Assembly: GCA_964621755.1 (NCBI GenBank)
Contig: CAZUPI010000005.1
Location: 1 to 64,000, forward strand
DNA from: UMGS1696 sp964621755
GTDB taxonomy: Bacteria; Bacillota; Clostridia; Oscillospirales; CAG-272
DNA length: 64,000 nt
Direction of reading: 5' to 3'
This document shows positions 1 through 8,132 of the stretch, piece after piece. The notes below the pieces were generated by a model. That model was not told the origin of the DNA. It saw nothing but the letters and a program-made list of their open reading frames with translations, and made no database searches. Each line of letters opens with the position of its first letter. Position 1 is the first letter of the stretch. Made by a program: the position numbers and the translations under genes.

Positions 1-39
1 CCGTTCAAAGGCCCGGTCAGGGCCGGAAGTAAAATTCAT
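1..39 (-). CDS. 5' end of an unidentified gene (partial)
   Basis: Thirteen codons are visible, beginning MNFTSGPDRAFER, and the gene runs off the left edge on the minus strand. The start is supported by a strong ribosome binding site (GAAAGGAGG) seven bases upstream. I do not recognise the family from so few residues. Its position beside a truncated maturase gene suggests it belongs to an integrated element whose end lies between here and about position 300, but that is inference. Confidence 0.45.
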   Translation of the reverse strand, partial: MNFTSGPDRAFER

Positions 40-72
40 AGTGTCGCCTCCTTTCTGCATTTGGGCATGAAA

Positions 73-119
73 AAAGCGGCGTTCCTTTTCCCATTAAGGG
101 ATTTAAGAAACGCCGCCTT
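73..119. terminator. GC-rich hairpin with A/T tracts on both sides
   Basis: The arms AAAGCGGCGTT and AACGCCGCCTTT pair around a loop of about 25 bases, with A and T runs outside the stem. It could act as a terminator on either strand. It lies just upstream of the partial minus-strand gene, so it may instead be in that gene's leader. Confidence 0.5.
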
Positions 120-315
120 TGCGGTGTCGTATTCGATTTATGATGTGCCGTATTTGGGGTAGTGGGTATTGGCAGGATGGATAGCATATATGCGGCTCAA
201 TCCGAAAGTAGTAAATTGGTAGTAAATTGAGTTCTCATATCCTGCGAAATGCCCGTATTTCCGGGGCTTTCAGCGATAACCTAAAATTTTCGCTATAAAG
301 TATAATATTCCACCA

Positions 316-660
316 GTGTGGCATCATAATGGACCTTGTGTTCCGGGTATTCGTAGACCTTTTATTGATATTTTTGGTAATTTTTATCCTTGTGAAAAGG
401 TTTTAGAAAAGCCAGTCAATAAGATAGGTGATATTTATACTGGCTTTGATTTATCAAGAATTGAATCAATTTTGAACATTGGTAAACTCACAGAAAATGA
501 ATGTAAAAATTGCTGGGCAGCTAGATTTTGCAGTTTATGTGCTGTTAATTGTCTAAACGTAGATGATGATTCATTATGCAAGTCCAAAAAATTAATTGAA
601 TGTAATCGACAAAAGGAGCATATTCTTTCATTTTTAAAAGATCATATCAATATGAGGTAG
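316..660 (+). pseudogene. Truncated radical SAM peptide maturase (SPASM-domain stump)
   Basis: The frame encodes about 114 residues resembling the C-terminal SPASM domain of radical SAM peptide maturases of the Cys-rich-peptide type. Visible landmarks are GPCVPG, a DIFGNFYPCEK segment, and a cysteine series (C-x2-C, then C-x2-C, then C) that would bind an auxiliary iron-sulfur cluster. The N-terminal radical SAM barrel with its CxxxCxxC motif is absent. The open frame begins only after a stop at 277-279, and the nominal GTG start has no ribosome binding site. A complete enzyme is usually 400 or more residues, so this is the 3' stump of a broken gene. The break lies near 280-315, probably where an element inserted or a deletion ended. 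Confidence 0.7.
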
Positions 661-661
661 A

Positions 662-793
662 ATGATGTATAGACAAAAAATATTTATATATGCTAATTCT
701 TATGCAACAAGAACACTTTTATTTAAAGCAGAGTATTTATTCAATTTCCAGATATCTTGTATATTTCTTTTGAGAGAAAACCATACCGAATAG
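662..793 (+). CDS. Short ORF after the maturase stump, possibly a remnant
   Basis: A 43-residue frame starts two bases after the stop codon of the truncated maturase (MMYRQKIFIY...). It is AT-rich like its upstream neighbour. The spacing looks like a second gene of an operon, perhaps a partner or exporter gene that has lost its 3' part. I do not recognise the sequence and there is no other support, so it may be non-functional. Confidence 0.25.
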   Translation: MMYRQKIFIYANSYATRTLLFKAEYLFNFQISCIFLLRENHTE

Positions 794-831
794 TGTGTTT
801 AGCAACAAACTCTAATCAACCTTTATGCAAT

Positions 832-2122
832 TCATTGGTATTTATATAGTAAAAAAATCAACGCTCTTGTCTTTACCGCTCCCTCTCCCCTAGCTGTATC
901 AGCAACAAAGTCGTTTGCTTCAAAAACAAGATAATCATCACTCAAATATGGCTTATATTGACGGTCATATTCTATTATATCAGTATAGACAATCGTCTCC
1001 TTTTGGATATCATAAAACATTGGATAATCGTTTGACCAGCCATCCCACATAATAAAGTTGTCAGAACAGCATATTCCATCAAAGTGTCCTGTAGTTTCGA
1101 TAACCGGAATTGAATCGCTGCCATTATAATACATAACCGCCTCAGTGCCTTCGTACTTACATCCAACAATGTAGTTCGGTGATGAATAAACATCAGCGTA
1201 TTTGTCACCTATGTATATCGGTTTTACAGATTCATCAAGATTTATGATAAAATACTCGCCGTGCTCGTCATCAAAACTAAGCCACGATATGCCTTTATTA
1301 TATAATAATGGCTGTGCTCCTCGTTTTTCATCTATCAGCTCGGTTTTATGTTCTTTTATATTGTATCTATACAAATTTATATCCGATTTATTATCAGTCT
1401 TGCCCACAGTGCTGTCAAAGTACAAATAACTGCCGGACAAAACCAGTCTATCAAAGTTTCACGAAAACATCCTGCCGTTATCATCTCGCGGATATGTGTA
1501 AAACTTCTCATTCGTCTTATTATTCATATCATAGCAGTTTATTGACACTTTAAGCCAGTTAGCGTTTTCATCTTCCTGCCAAACCAAATAATCATCGTTT
1601 ACTGCTACAAGTGTTATTTTGTTTTCGCTGACGTATGTAAAAATATCCTCAGTAGTATCGTCATCCATATTATACCGGAAGACACGGTGCTCGTTTCCTT
1701 CCTCGATTAGAAAATACAGATACTGTTTATATGTACATAGCGCGTAAAAATAGTCGTATGTATCGGCGTAATCGAACTCTATCCTCTTAAATTCCTTCTC
1801 ACCATACACATCCGTAAAGTTCATGAGAGGTTTATATGTTTTTAATGTATAAATAATTCCAGTGTCCTGTGTCTCCCTTATATGAATGGGCGTTAATTTC
1901 TTTTTTGATTGTATCGATTGGTTCACTCTTATAAAAGATATATGGGTTCATGCGTGAGTCGTTTGTGTTTTCTTCTGATAACATAACGGTTTTGTTTTCT
2001 TCTTCATCATAAGTCTCTGTATTTTGGTTGTTTATCTCGTTTTTGTTCACATTGCACGAAGATAAAAGCATCGTAAAACATATTAACAACGTTGGTATTT
2101 GTCTGTATTTATTCATTGTCAC
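832..2122 (-). pseudogene. Decayed lipoprotein with beta-propeller-like repeats
   Basis: Three open segments, read from 2122 downwards, make up one protein of roughly 430 residues. The N-terminus has a lipobox-type signal (ICFTMLLSSC). The body is rich in short YLYF, DDYLVW and NFIMWDG strands spaced like blades of a DUF5050/TolB-type propeller. Two lesions are visible. A frameshift near 1855 separates the signal segment (1832-2122) from the middle. A TGA at 1459-1461 lies in frame between the middle and the C-terminal segment (832-1440), which are in the same frame. The last residues before 832 also look out of frame. The gene would have been a secreted, membrane-anchored protein of unknown role. 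Confidence 0.7.
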
Positions 2123-2206
2123 TCCTTGATTTTAATAAATATTAACTACAGATATACACTTGTTAAATTTTATATTTAATTAAGTTTAGTTAGCCTATAG
2201 ATGATT

Positions 2207-2647
2207 TTATACGTTTTCATTGTTGTAATGGCAGGGGGATTTGTAAAAATCTTTCAAATTAATCACATATCCGTTGCTTTCACGGAATCCGAGCGATTGG
2301 ATGAAGGAAGCGTTGTGAATCAGCTCACTGTCCGTTGACATCTCATCTGTACAGGGGGCCGAAATTGTCGGAAGCTCCGCGCGATAGCAGAAATTCATCA
2401 CGGTGCGCACCATAATGAAAATCGCTTCGTCTTCTTTTTTATTTGGCGCCGCAGCAATCGATTTGATAATCGCGCCATCGGGGGAGAATTCGAACTGACA
2501 CATGCCGATAATCGACAAAATGGCGGTAGCATTTTCATTTACTTCAACAGCAAAAAATGCGTATGTATTTTCGAAAAAGTCCACTCCCAGCGCCTTGGCA
2601 ATCTCTGCTTGCAGCTCCTTGGAGCGAACCGGTTGAACTTTGAACAT
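2207..2647 (-). CDS. Small GNAT-like protein of unknown substrate
   Basis: This 146-residue protein has the alternating strands of a compact GNAT fold: a central strand (YAFFAVEVNENATAILSII), a segment after it where the acetyl-CoA loop would lie (SIAAAPNKKEDEAIFIMVR), and an FIQSLGFRESNGYVINL ending like the last strands of N-acetyltransferases. A canonical RxxGxG/A pyrophosphate loop is not clear, so activity is uncertain. It lies 16 bases downstream of the rluB stop and is probably co-transcribed with it. A ribosome binding site (GAGAGG) precedes the start. Confidence 0.5.
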   Translation of the reverse strand: MFKVQPVRSKELQAEIAKALGVDFFENTYAFFAVEVNENATAILSIIGMCQFEFSPDGAIIKSIAAAPNKKEDEAIFIMVRTVMNFCYRAELPTISAPCTDEMSTDSELIHNASFIQSLGFRESNGYVINLKDFYKSPCHYNNENV

Positions 2648-2663
2648 ATGACCTCTCCTCAGA

Positions 2664-3404
2664 TTAAATTGATTTCAAATACGCAACCTCATCGTCTGTC
2701 AGATAACGCCATTTGCCCGGCAGAAGACCTGTAAGCTCAATTTCTCCTATCGCAATCCGCGTCAGTTTTGCAAGCCGATATCCGTGATGCGCACAAATCT
2801 TGCGAATTTCACGATTCCGTCCTTCATGCAAAGTAAACTCCACGATTGTCGCGTCCGCGGAGAATATCTTCTTGTAACCGACTCTGCGAACTTCGAACGG
2901 GCGCAACATATATCCGTCAAGTTCAAACGGAACCGCCAAATTCTCCATATCGCGGTCGTCAAGGTGGGATGTTAAAATTCCCACATATTTTTTCGGGATA
3001 TTGTGCGACGGATGCGTGATTTTGTTGGTCAAGTCGCCGTCATTCGTGCAGATGAGGAGCCCGTCAGAATATAAATCAAGCCTTCCGACAGGGTAAAGTC
3101 TTACGCCAACGTCGGAAATCAAGCTGGCGATGATTGATCTGCCCTTTTCATCAGACATGGTAGTCACATATCCGGACGGCTTATTGAGAATAATATAGGT
3201 GTTGCGGCGTTCCGCATCGACATTCTGAGGTTCAATTCTGTGTCCACCAAGCTCGACAATGTCGCATTCAGGGTCAATTTTGTCCCCGAGCTGCGCCGGA
3301 ATGCCGTTGATTGTAATATGTCCGGCCGAAATTTCAGCTTCTGCGGCACGGCGCGACATTACACCGCACTCGCTTAAATACTTTTGCAGTCTGATTTTAT
3401 TCAT
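2664..3404 (-). CDS. rluB: 23S rRNA pseudouridine synthase, RluB family
   Basis: The protein converts specific uridines of 23S rRNA to pseudouridine. It has 246 residues. An S4 RNA-binding domain occupies about 1-48 (RLQKYLSECG, SRRAAE). The catalytic domain follows with the family motif GRLD at 107-110, where the aspartate is the nucleophile, and a C-terminal EGRNREIRK segment typical of RsuA/RluB. I placed the start at MNKIRLQKYL because the longer frame adds 20 residues unlike the family; no strong ribosome binding site is seen there. In Bacillus rluB also lies near scpAB and a D,D-carboxypeptidase gene, which fits the gene order here. Confidence 0.9.
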   Translation of the reverse strand: MNKIRLQKYLSECGVMSRRAAEAEISAGHITINGIPAQLGDKIDPECDIVELGGHRIEPQNVDAERRNTYIILNKPSGYVTTMSDEKGRSIIASLISDVGVRLYPVGRLDLYSDGLLICTNDGDLTNKITHPSHNIPKKYVGILTSHLDDRDMENLAVPFELDGYMLRPFEVRRVGYKKIFSADATIVEFTLHEGRNREIRKICAHHGYRLAKLTRIAIGEIELTGLLPGKWRYLTDDEVAYLKSI

Positions 3405-3425
3405 GATACAGGATAGGGAATATCC

Positions 3426-3473
3426 GGGGAAACACGTTTTTCGCGTCACCCCGGTCCCCTTCAAACCTTTTCA
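3426..3473. repeat. Degenerate copy of the dispersed intergenic hairpin family
   Basis: GGGGAAACACG, a T-rich loop and CGCGTCACCCC are followed by the family flank CCCCTTCAAACCTTTT. The stem is partly degraded. It sits between the carboxypeptidase gene and rluB. Confidence 0.5.
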
Positions 3474-3498
3474 GTTGGTGTAAATTTTTTCTTTTGTC

Positions 3499-4608
3499 TT
3501 AATGGAATTTATCCAAGATTTTTTCTCCCAAGGAACGGCTATCCACTGGTTCCTCGACGGTATCGCAGGAATACAGCGGTACTTCACCGATAACGGAGCC
3601 TCCGACTGAGAATACGACGCGTCCAACTGCGTCTCCTTGTACAACCGGCGGCATGATGATATGCGGTGCTTCAATGGCGTGTGTTACTTCGATGCCGTTT
3701 TTCAGACATACTGATAATTCATCCGTGTTGGCGGCAGTGATATATCCGTCAGGGGCTGTCGTACAGGGAATTTTTACAGTAAATTCTCCCGATTTTGCAA
3801 GACCTTGACAGTGGTAGGAAGCAAAACCGATTTCATGCAGCATAGTATGGTCATGCCAGTCGTCAGGGGCGTTCAATGTTACCGCAATCACGCAAACACC
3901 ATCCCGTTCGGCAGCAGAAACAAGGCAGCGGCCGCTGTGTTTGGTAAATCCGGTCTTGACTCCGATTACATCGTCAGAAAGCCGCAGTAGCTTGTTGTGA
4001 TTCAGCAGAACACGGATTCCCTCATCGCCGCGCAGCGGTATTTGGTGCTTGTAAGTCGAAACAATCTTCCGAAAATTCTCATTTTTTAACGCATACGCGG
4101 TCAGTTTGGCCAGGTCATATGCCGTCGTGTAGTGCGCTTCGTTGTCAAGTCCGTGGGGATTGGTAAAGTGCGACTCTATAAGACCAATTTTCACCGCCGT
4201 CTGATTCATCAGCTCGGCAAATTGGTCAATGCCGCCGGCAATCTCATAAGCAATCGCCGCTGCTGCGTCGTTCGCGCTTTCAAGCATCAGCGCGTAGAGT
4301 AGGTCCTCAAGGGTCAACTTTTCTCCAGCAGTCAGGTAAATACTTGACCCTTCCACTCCGCAGGCGCCTTCCGCGATATGCACTGTTTTATTTAAATCCC
4401 CGTTTTCAAGGGCGACAACGGCGGTCATGATTTTTGTGGTGCTTGCCATCGGAAGTTTTTCATGCGAATTTTTTTCGAAAATCACATCTCCGCTTGTCGC
4501 TTCCATCAGGATTGCGGCATGAGCGGATACATTTTCAGCCGCGGCAAACACGCTGCACAACGACAATAATATGGCAAAGGTTACGACAAACCAACAAAAT
4601 TTTCTCAT
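3499..4608 (-). CDS. D-alanyl-D-alanine carboxypeptidase (DacB/DacF type)
   Basis: This penicillin-binding protein removes the terminal D-alanine of peptidoglycan stem peptides outside the membrane. It has 369 residues with an N-terminal signal segment (about 1-24). The three active-site motifs of the S11 family are visible: STTK at 56-59 (serine nucleophile), SAN at 111-113 and KTG at 218-220. A C-terminal PBP5-type beta domain follows. The start has a GGAG site upstream. It sits between ytfJ and rluB, a setting typical of the sporulation-associated paralogues (DacB/DacF), which trim spore cortex; the exact paralogue is not certain. Confidence 0.92.
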   Translation of the reverse strand: MRKFCWFVVTFAILLSLCSVFAAAENVSAHAAILMEATSGDVIFEKNSHEKLPMASTTKIMTAVVALENGDLNKTVHIAEGACGVEGSSIYLTAGEKLTLEDLLYALMLESANDAAAAIAYEIAGGIDQFAELMNQTAVKIGLIESHFTNPHGLDNEAHYTTAYDLAKLTAYALKNENFRKIVSTYKHQIPLRGDEGIRVLLNHNKLLRLSDDVIGVKTGFTKHSGRCLVSAAERDGVCVIAVTLNAPDDWHDHTMLHEIGFASYHCQGLAKSGEFTVKIPCTTAPDGYITAANTDELSVCLKNGIEVTHAIEAPHIIMPPVVQGDAVGRVVFSVGGSVIGEVPLYSCDTVEEPVDSRSLGEKILDKFH

Positions 4609-4746
4609 AAAAACTCCATTTTCATCATCATTACAACCGTATTATGAACAAATGAAGTGTAAATTATAAAGGAAATTCTTGGATTTGTCCAGAACGAAGT
4701 CTTATGCCAAGCTTAATTTCAAGAAATTCGCGTTTTTCCTTTTACG

Positions 4747-5196
4747 TCAAATTTGATTTTCCTCATTTTTTTTGGAAAATACCGCTTTGATTCGGTCGAG
4801 AAGCTCAGGAGAGCGTTCAAGAAAACCGACTACCTGCGAAACTGCGTCGGTCGGAGCGGCAGTGGATGCGGCAGGTGAGTTGACGTTGAGAATATCCACA
4901 CTTCCGTCTGCGGAAACAACAAGAAAAGCAACGGGAGTAACTGTGATACCGGTTCCACCACCTCCGCCGAAGTTGTTGTATACCGGCTTTCCGTTCGTGA
5001 CGGGGGCATCCTTTTTGAGGTAATCCACGCCGCCCGACGCGTATCCGACCGAGATTTTTGATATCGGGATAATACATGTTCCGCTGGCAGTTTCGATGGG
5101 GTCGCCGACGATTGTGTTTGCATCGAGCATCGAGCGAATTGATTCGAGCGATGTTTTGGTAATGTCTCCAAGTTTGTTTGTGTTGTTCTCAGCCAT
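4747..5196 (-). CDS. ytfJ: GerW family sporulation protein YtfJ
   Basis: This 149-residue protein belongs to the GerW/YtfJ family of forespore proteins needed for normal germination in Bacillus. Typical features are the opening lines (SLESIRSMLDANTIVGDPIE), the IIPISKISVGYASGG strand pair, the glycine run GGGGGTG and the strand ITVTPVAFLVV. The start has a GGAGG site. It follows the DUF2953 gene closely, as ytfJ follows ytfI in Bacillus. Confidence 0.93.
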   Translation of the reverse strand: MAENNTNKLGDITKTSLESIRSMLDANTIVGDPIETASGTCIIPISKISVGYASGGVDYLKKDAPVTNGKPVYNNFGGGGGTGITVTPVAFLVVSADGSVDILNVNSPAASTAAPTDAVSQVVGFLERSPELLDRIKAVFSKKNEENQI

Positions 5197-5244
5197 GATA
5201 TCCTCCGGTAATGAATTTATGTGATTGAAGCAAGTCAGAATCAG

Positions 5245-5937
5245 TCATTTTAAAATTTTCGATTGAATCATCCACATCAATGTGTGGATACCGACTTTCA
5301 CTGTGGAAAAGAGGCTTACTTTAAAACTGATGTCGAGTCTATAAACCGTTTTTTCAGAGAGAAAGTCTGCTTTTACCGCTATCGCATCCGGCTTCAGCGG
5401 TTTCATGGATGTGGAATGGTCAAGCGCTGCGAGAAGGTAGCTTGTGAGCTGTGCTGTGATTCCGTATTTGTTTGCGCAATCGGCTGCGTCATGTCCACCG
5501 ACTGTGATGTCTATCATCCGCACGTTCGTTACGATATTAGAAGCCAGACGCGGCAGCTCGCTTAACGCAAATTCTATGATTTCGATGATCAGTTCAAGCG
5601 AGAATTTTTTGACTTCTTCGCCGGATGCTTCCTTTTGAACGGTCTCATTAGCTTTTTTCGCAAGGTCTCGCGCCTGTTTCTTTTTTTGAGCCTTTTGAGA
5701 TTTTTGCAAAGCTTTTTGTCGCTCTCGTGCCAGCCGTTTCTGATGCTTTTTATATGAGAAGTTGGCAAGATTGATTTTTTTTCTGCGCTTTTGGGTAGGA
5801 AAAATGGTAAAGATAACCGGTCCGAGTCCGACGCGAAGCCTGAATCCGTCATCCAGTCTGATATAAACCTTGAGCCGCATGGAAAGAATGAGCGCAAAAA
5901 ACAACACAATGCCAAGTATGACATACAGGGCTGTCAT
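5245..5937 (-). CDS. DUF2953 protein (YtfI-like)
   Basis: The 230-residue protein starts with a membrane segment (about 1-20), then a beta strand pair (RLKVYIRLDDGFRLRVGLGP), a long lysine/glutamine-rich helical stretch (about 48-100) likely to be a coiled coil, and a C-terminal DUF2953-type domain. The family accompanies ytfJ in spore formers and may deliver or anchor it, although its function is not established. A strong AGGAGG site precedes the ATG. It lies in the apparent scpA-scpB-DUF2953-ytfJ-dac operon. Confidence 0.8.
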   Translation of the reverse strand: MTALYVILGIVLFFALILSMRLKVYIRLDDGFRLRVGLGPVIFTIFPTQKRRKKINLANFSYKKHQKRLARERQKALQKSQKAQKKKQARDLAKKANETVQKEASGEEVKKFSLELIIEIIEFALSELPRLASNIVTNVRMIDITVGGHDAADCANKYGITAQLTSYLLAALDHSTSMKPLKPDAIAVKADFLSEKTVYRLDISFKVSLFSTVKVGIHTLMWMIQSKILK

Positions 5938-5958
5938 TTATGTTTCCTCCTTTTGCGG

Positions 5959-6579
5959 CTATGCCTCGTCCGAGCCGTTTTGCACCGGCGGTACTATCTC
6001 GACACTCTCTCCTGTACTGCTGTTCAGCTTGACTGATGGCAGTTCTTCCAGGGACGCGATTCCGAATACACGAAGGAAATCCTCCGTTGTGCGGTACAAG
6101 GTAGGTCTGCCGGGCGTGTCAAGTCTGCCGCACGATTCAATCATCTTCTTTTCGATGAGCGCGTTTACGGCATAATTGGAATCTACCCCACGAACGGCAT
6201 CGACAAAGGCTCGTGTGGTCGGTTGGTTATACGCAATGACTGCAAGAACTTCAAGCAGAGACTGGGATAAATTTCCGCCGCGGCGTATACCGAGGGCGGT
6301 TTTTATCTGCTCACCGAATCGTTCGCGCGTGCAGAGCTGGCAAGAATCCGGAAACCGCACGACCATAATTCCGCGGGGAAAAGATCTGTCGTTATTATAA
6401 ATTGAAGAAAATTTTTCCACCAGGTCGCGGCAATATTCTGGCGTAACTCCGAGCGCTTCGCCGAGCTTGTCATAGGTCAGCGGGTGACCGGCGGCAAAAA
6501 GGCACGCCTCAATGGCGGCAAACATTTCCGAGGTCGTATATGTCTGCTCACCAAGCGCCAATTGCTCTTCTATATTCAT
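5959..6579 (-). CDS. scpB: Segregation and condensation protein B
   Basis: ScpB is the winged-helix kleisin-associated subunit of the SMC-ScpA-ScpB condensin that compacts and segregates the chromosome. The 206-residue protein shows the expected pair of winged helices, with the family signatures AAIEACLFAAGHPL, LLEVLAVIAYNQPTTRAFVDAVRGV and RLDTPGRPTLYRTTEDFLRVFGI. The start lies one base beyond the scpA stop, so the two are translationally linked. Confidence 0.96.
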   Translation of the reverse strand: MNIEEQLALGEQTYTTSEMFAAIEACLFAAGHPLTYDKLGEALGVTPEYCRDLVEKFSSIYNNDRSFPRGIMVVRFPDSCQLCTRERFGEQIKTALGIRRGGNLSQSLLEVLAVIAYNQPTTRAFVDAVRGVDSNYAVNALIEKKMIESCGRLDTPGRPTLYRTTEDFLRVFGIASLEELPSVKLNSSTGESVEIVPPVQNGSDEA

Positions 6580-6580
6580 T

Positions 6581-7363
6581 TTATTCTTCCCATTCGAGTG
6601 AGGACGCTCTTATTTCTTCATCCGTGGCAATGAGTGTTATTTTGGCATGTGACATCAGGTCTGTAACGCCGCCATCGTTTTCCTCTGAATCGTCAAGCCG
6701 GATGATGTGCGATTTCAGCAGTTCAAGAATGCCGATGAATTTTGCGATTAAATTTGGCTTCCGGTCGGTTTTTAAAAAATAACGGTCAAGAAAAACGCCG
6801 TCCGATTGTTTTAGCCTGTCTATCAGCCCTGTGATTATCGTCTGTACCGGAATGCGCGGCGCATTGACAATGTCTTCAAACTCCTCTTTGACCGACTCGC
6901 TTCCGCTGAGCTTTGCTTCCGTGAGAACGTGTATCAGTGCGGCCTGAAGCAGCTCTACATCATGCGGCGCCACGTAGGTTTTGTCCGGCGAGATATCGTC
7001 CTGCTCTTTTATCATGCGGGAACCGTACTCGGCGAACATATCCGATAGCTGGGTTGCAGCCAGCTTCGCCTTTTGATACTCCACAATCGCGTTTACAAGG
7101 GGCGTGCGGGGGTCTTCTGTATTTTCGGGAGTACGAGGAAGGAGCATTCGGCTTTTTATCAGCATCAGCTCACTTGCCATGTAGAGAAATTCACACGCCA
7201 ACTCGATGTTCAGCATGGACGCTGTACTGATGTAATCCATATACTGCTCGCACAATAGGTCTATTGGAATGTCATCAATTTTCAGCTTATTCTTTGTGAC
7301 AAGGGACAGCAGCAAGTCAAGCGGACCTTCAAAGAGCTCAAATTTGTAGTTTATGGTTTCCAT
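6581..7363 (-). CDS. scpA: Segregation and condensation protein A
   Basis: ScpA is the kleisin that bridges the SMC heads. The 260-residue protein has the N-terminal signature FELFEGPLDLLLSLVTKNKLKIDDIPI and the helical YMDYISTASMLNIELACEFLYMASELMLIKSRMLLP, plus a C-terminal winged-helix segment (about 185-255). No clear ribosome binding site precedes the ATG, which lies 12 bases after the stop of the protease gene, so translation may be coupled. Confidence 0.96.
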   Translation of the reverse strand: METINYKFELFEGPLDLLLSLVTKNKLKIDDIPIDLLCEQYMDYISTASMLNIELACEFLYMASELMLIKSRMLLPRTPENTEDPRTPLVNAIVEYQKAKLAATQLSDMFAEYGSRMIKEQDDISPDKTYVAPHDVELLQAALIHVLTEAKLSGSESVKEEFEDIVNAPRIPVQTIITGLIDRLKQSDGVFLDRYFLKTDRKPNLIAKFIGILELLKSHIIRLDDSEENDGGVTDLMSHAKITLIATDEEIRASSLEWEE

Positions 7364-7375
7364 CGTTATATTATA

Positions 7376-8047
7376 TTAAAGGAACGGTATCAGCCCGATG
7401 AGAAAACCCATTCCGTTTGAAATGAGGTTGACCGCAAAAGAGAGCGGACGGCTGAGCAGTCCGAGCCAAAGAATCAGCAACAGTCCGAACTGGATATACC
7501 GCTCGTATTTCATGATTCCGAAATAGTATTTGGCGGGGAGAAAGACAAGAAAGATGCGCGACCCGTCGAGCGGCGGGACAGGGATGAGGTTGAACAAGCC
7601 AAGCGACAGATTCAGAATATGAAAATAGGAGAACAGCGTAAGGGCTGCGTACTGAAGATTATAGGAGAACTGTGAGGTTGCCGGATGGCTAATAAATATC
7701 GCATATAATATTTGCCTAATAAGCAAACCGATAAACGCCATAATGAAATTTGAGACAGGTCCGGCGGCAGCGGTGAGAGCGGTATCGCGGCGAGGCTTTT
7801 TGAAATAGCGCGTGTTTATGGGAACAGGACGCGCCCATCCAAAGTGGAAGAATATCATGCACAGCGTGCCAAGTGGGTCGATGTGTTTCAGAGGATTAAG
7901 CGTCAAGCGTCCGAGATTGTGCGCCGTTGGGTCGCCGAGCTTGTATGCCATCCACCCGTGTGCGACCTCATGTACAGTCAAGGCAATCAGCACGCAGGGG
8001 ATAACGAACAGCAGTTCAATTATTTTGTCTGTGAGGGAGGCAATCAA
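7376..8047 (-). CDS. Site-2 protease family protein (M50)
   Basis: This is a predicted intramembrane zinc metalloprotease of the short M50/rhomboid-like YwhC type. It has 223 residues and about five hydrophobic segments. The zinc-binding HEVAH motif is at 26-30 within a membrane helix, and the distal PVPPLDGSRIF carries the third ligand aspartate. The frame's start is a TTG with no clear ribosome binding site, so the true start may differ slightly. In many clostridia this gene sits immediately upstream of scpA, as here. The substrate is unknown. Confidence 0.88.
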   Translation of the reverse strand: MIASLTDKIIELLFVIPCVLIALTVHEVAHGWMAYKLGDPTAHNLGRLTLNPLKHIDPLGTLCMIFFHFGWARPVPINTRYFKKPRRDTALTAAAGPVSNFIMAFIGLLIRQILYAIFISHPATSQFSYNLQYAALTLFSYFHILNLSLGLFNLIPVPPLDGSRIFLVFLPAKYYFGIMKYERYIQFGLLLILWLGLLSRPLSFAVNLISNGMGFLIGLIPFL

Positions 8048-8061
8048 TTTTTAATTTTGTT

Positions 8062-8117
8062 AGGGAAAACTTTTTCATAGAAAGTTTTCCCTAAACCCCT
8101 TTCAAAACCTTTTAGAT
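8062..8117. repeat. Dispersed hairpin repeat between lysA and the M50 gene
   Basis: The perfect 12-base arms AGGGAAAACTTT and AAAGTTTTCCCT enclose a 7-base loop, followed by the conserved flank ACCCCTTTCAAAACCTTTT. It probably terminates lysA transcription. Confidence 0.75.
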
Positions 8118-8132
8118 GAGAAGCAAGATATT

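Noticed and set aside
1459..1461. In-frame TGA read as selenocysteine or tryptophan
   Set aside because: No SECIS-like hairpin was evident, TGA is used as a normal stop elsewhere, and the gene also has a frameshift, so decay explains it better.
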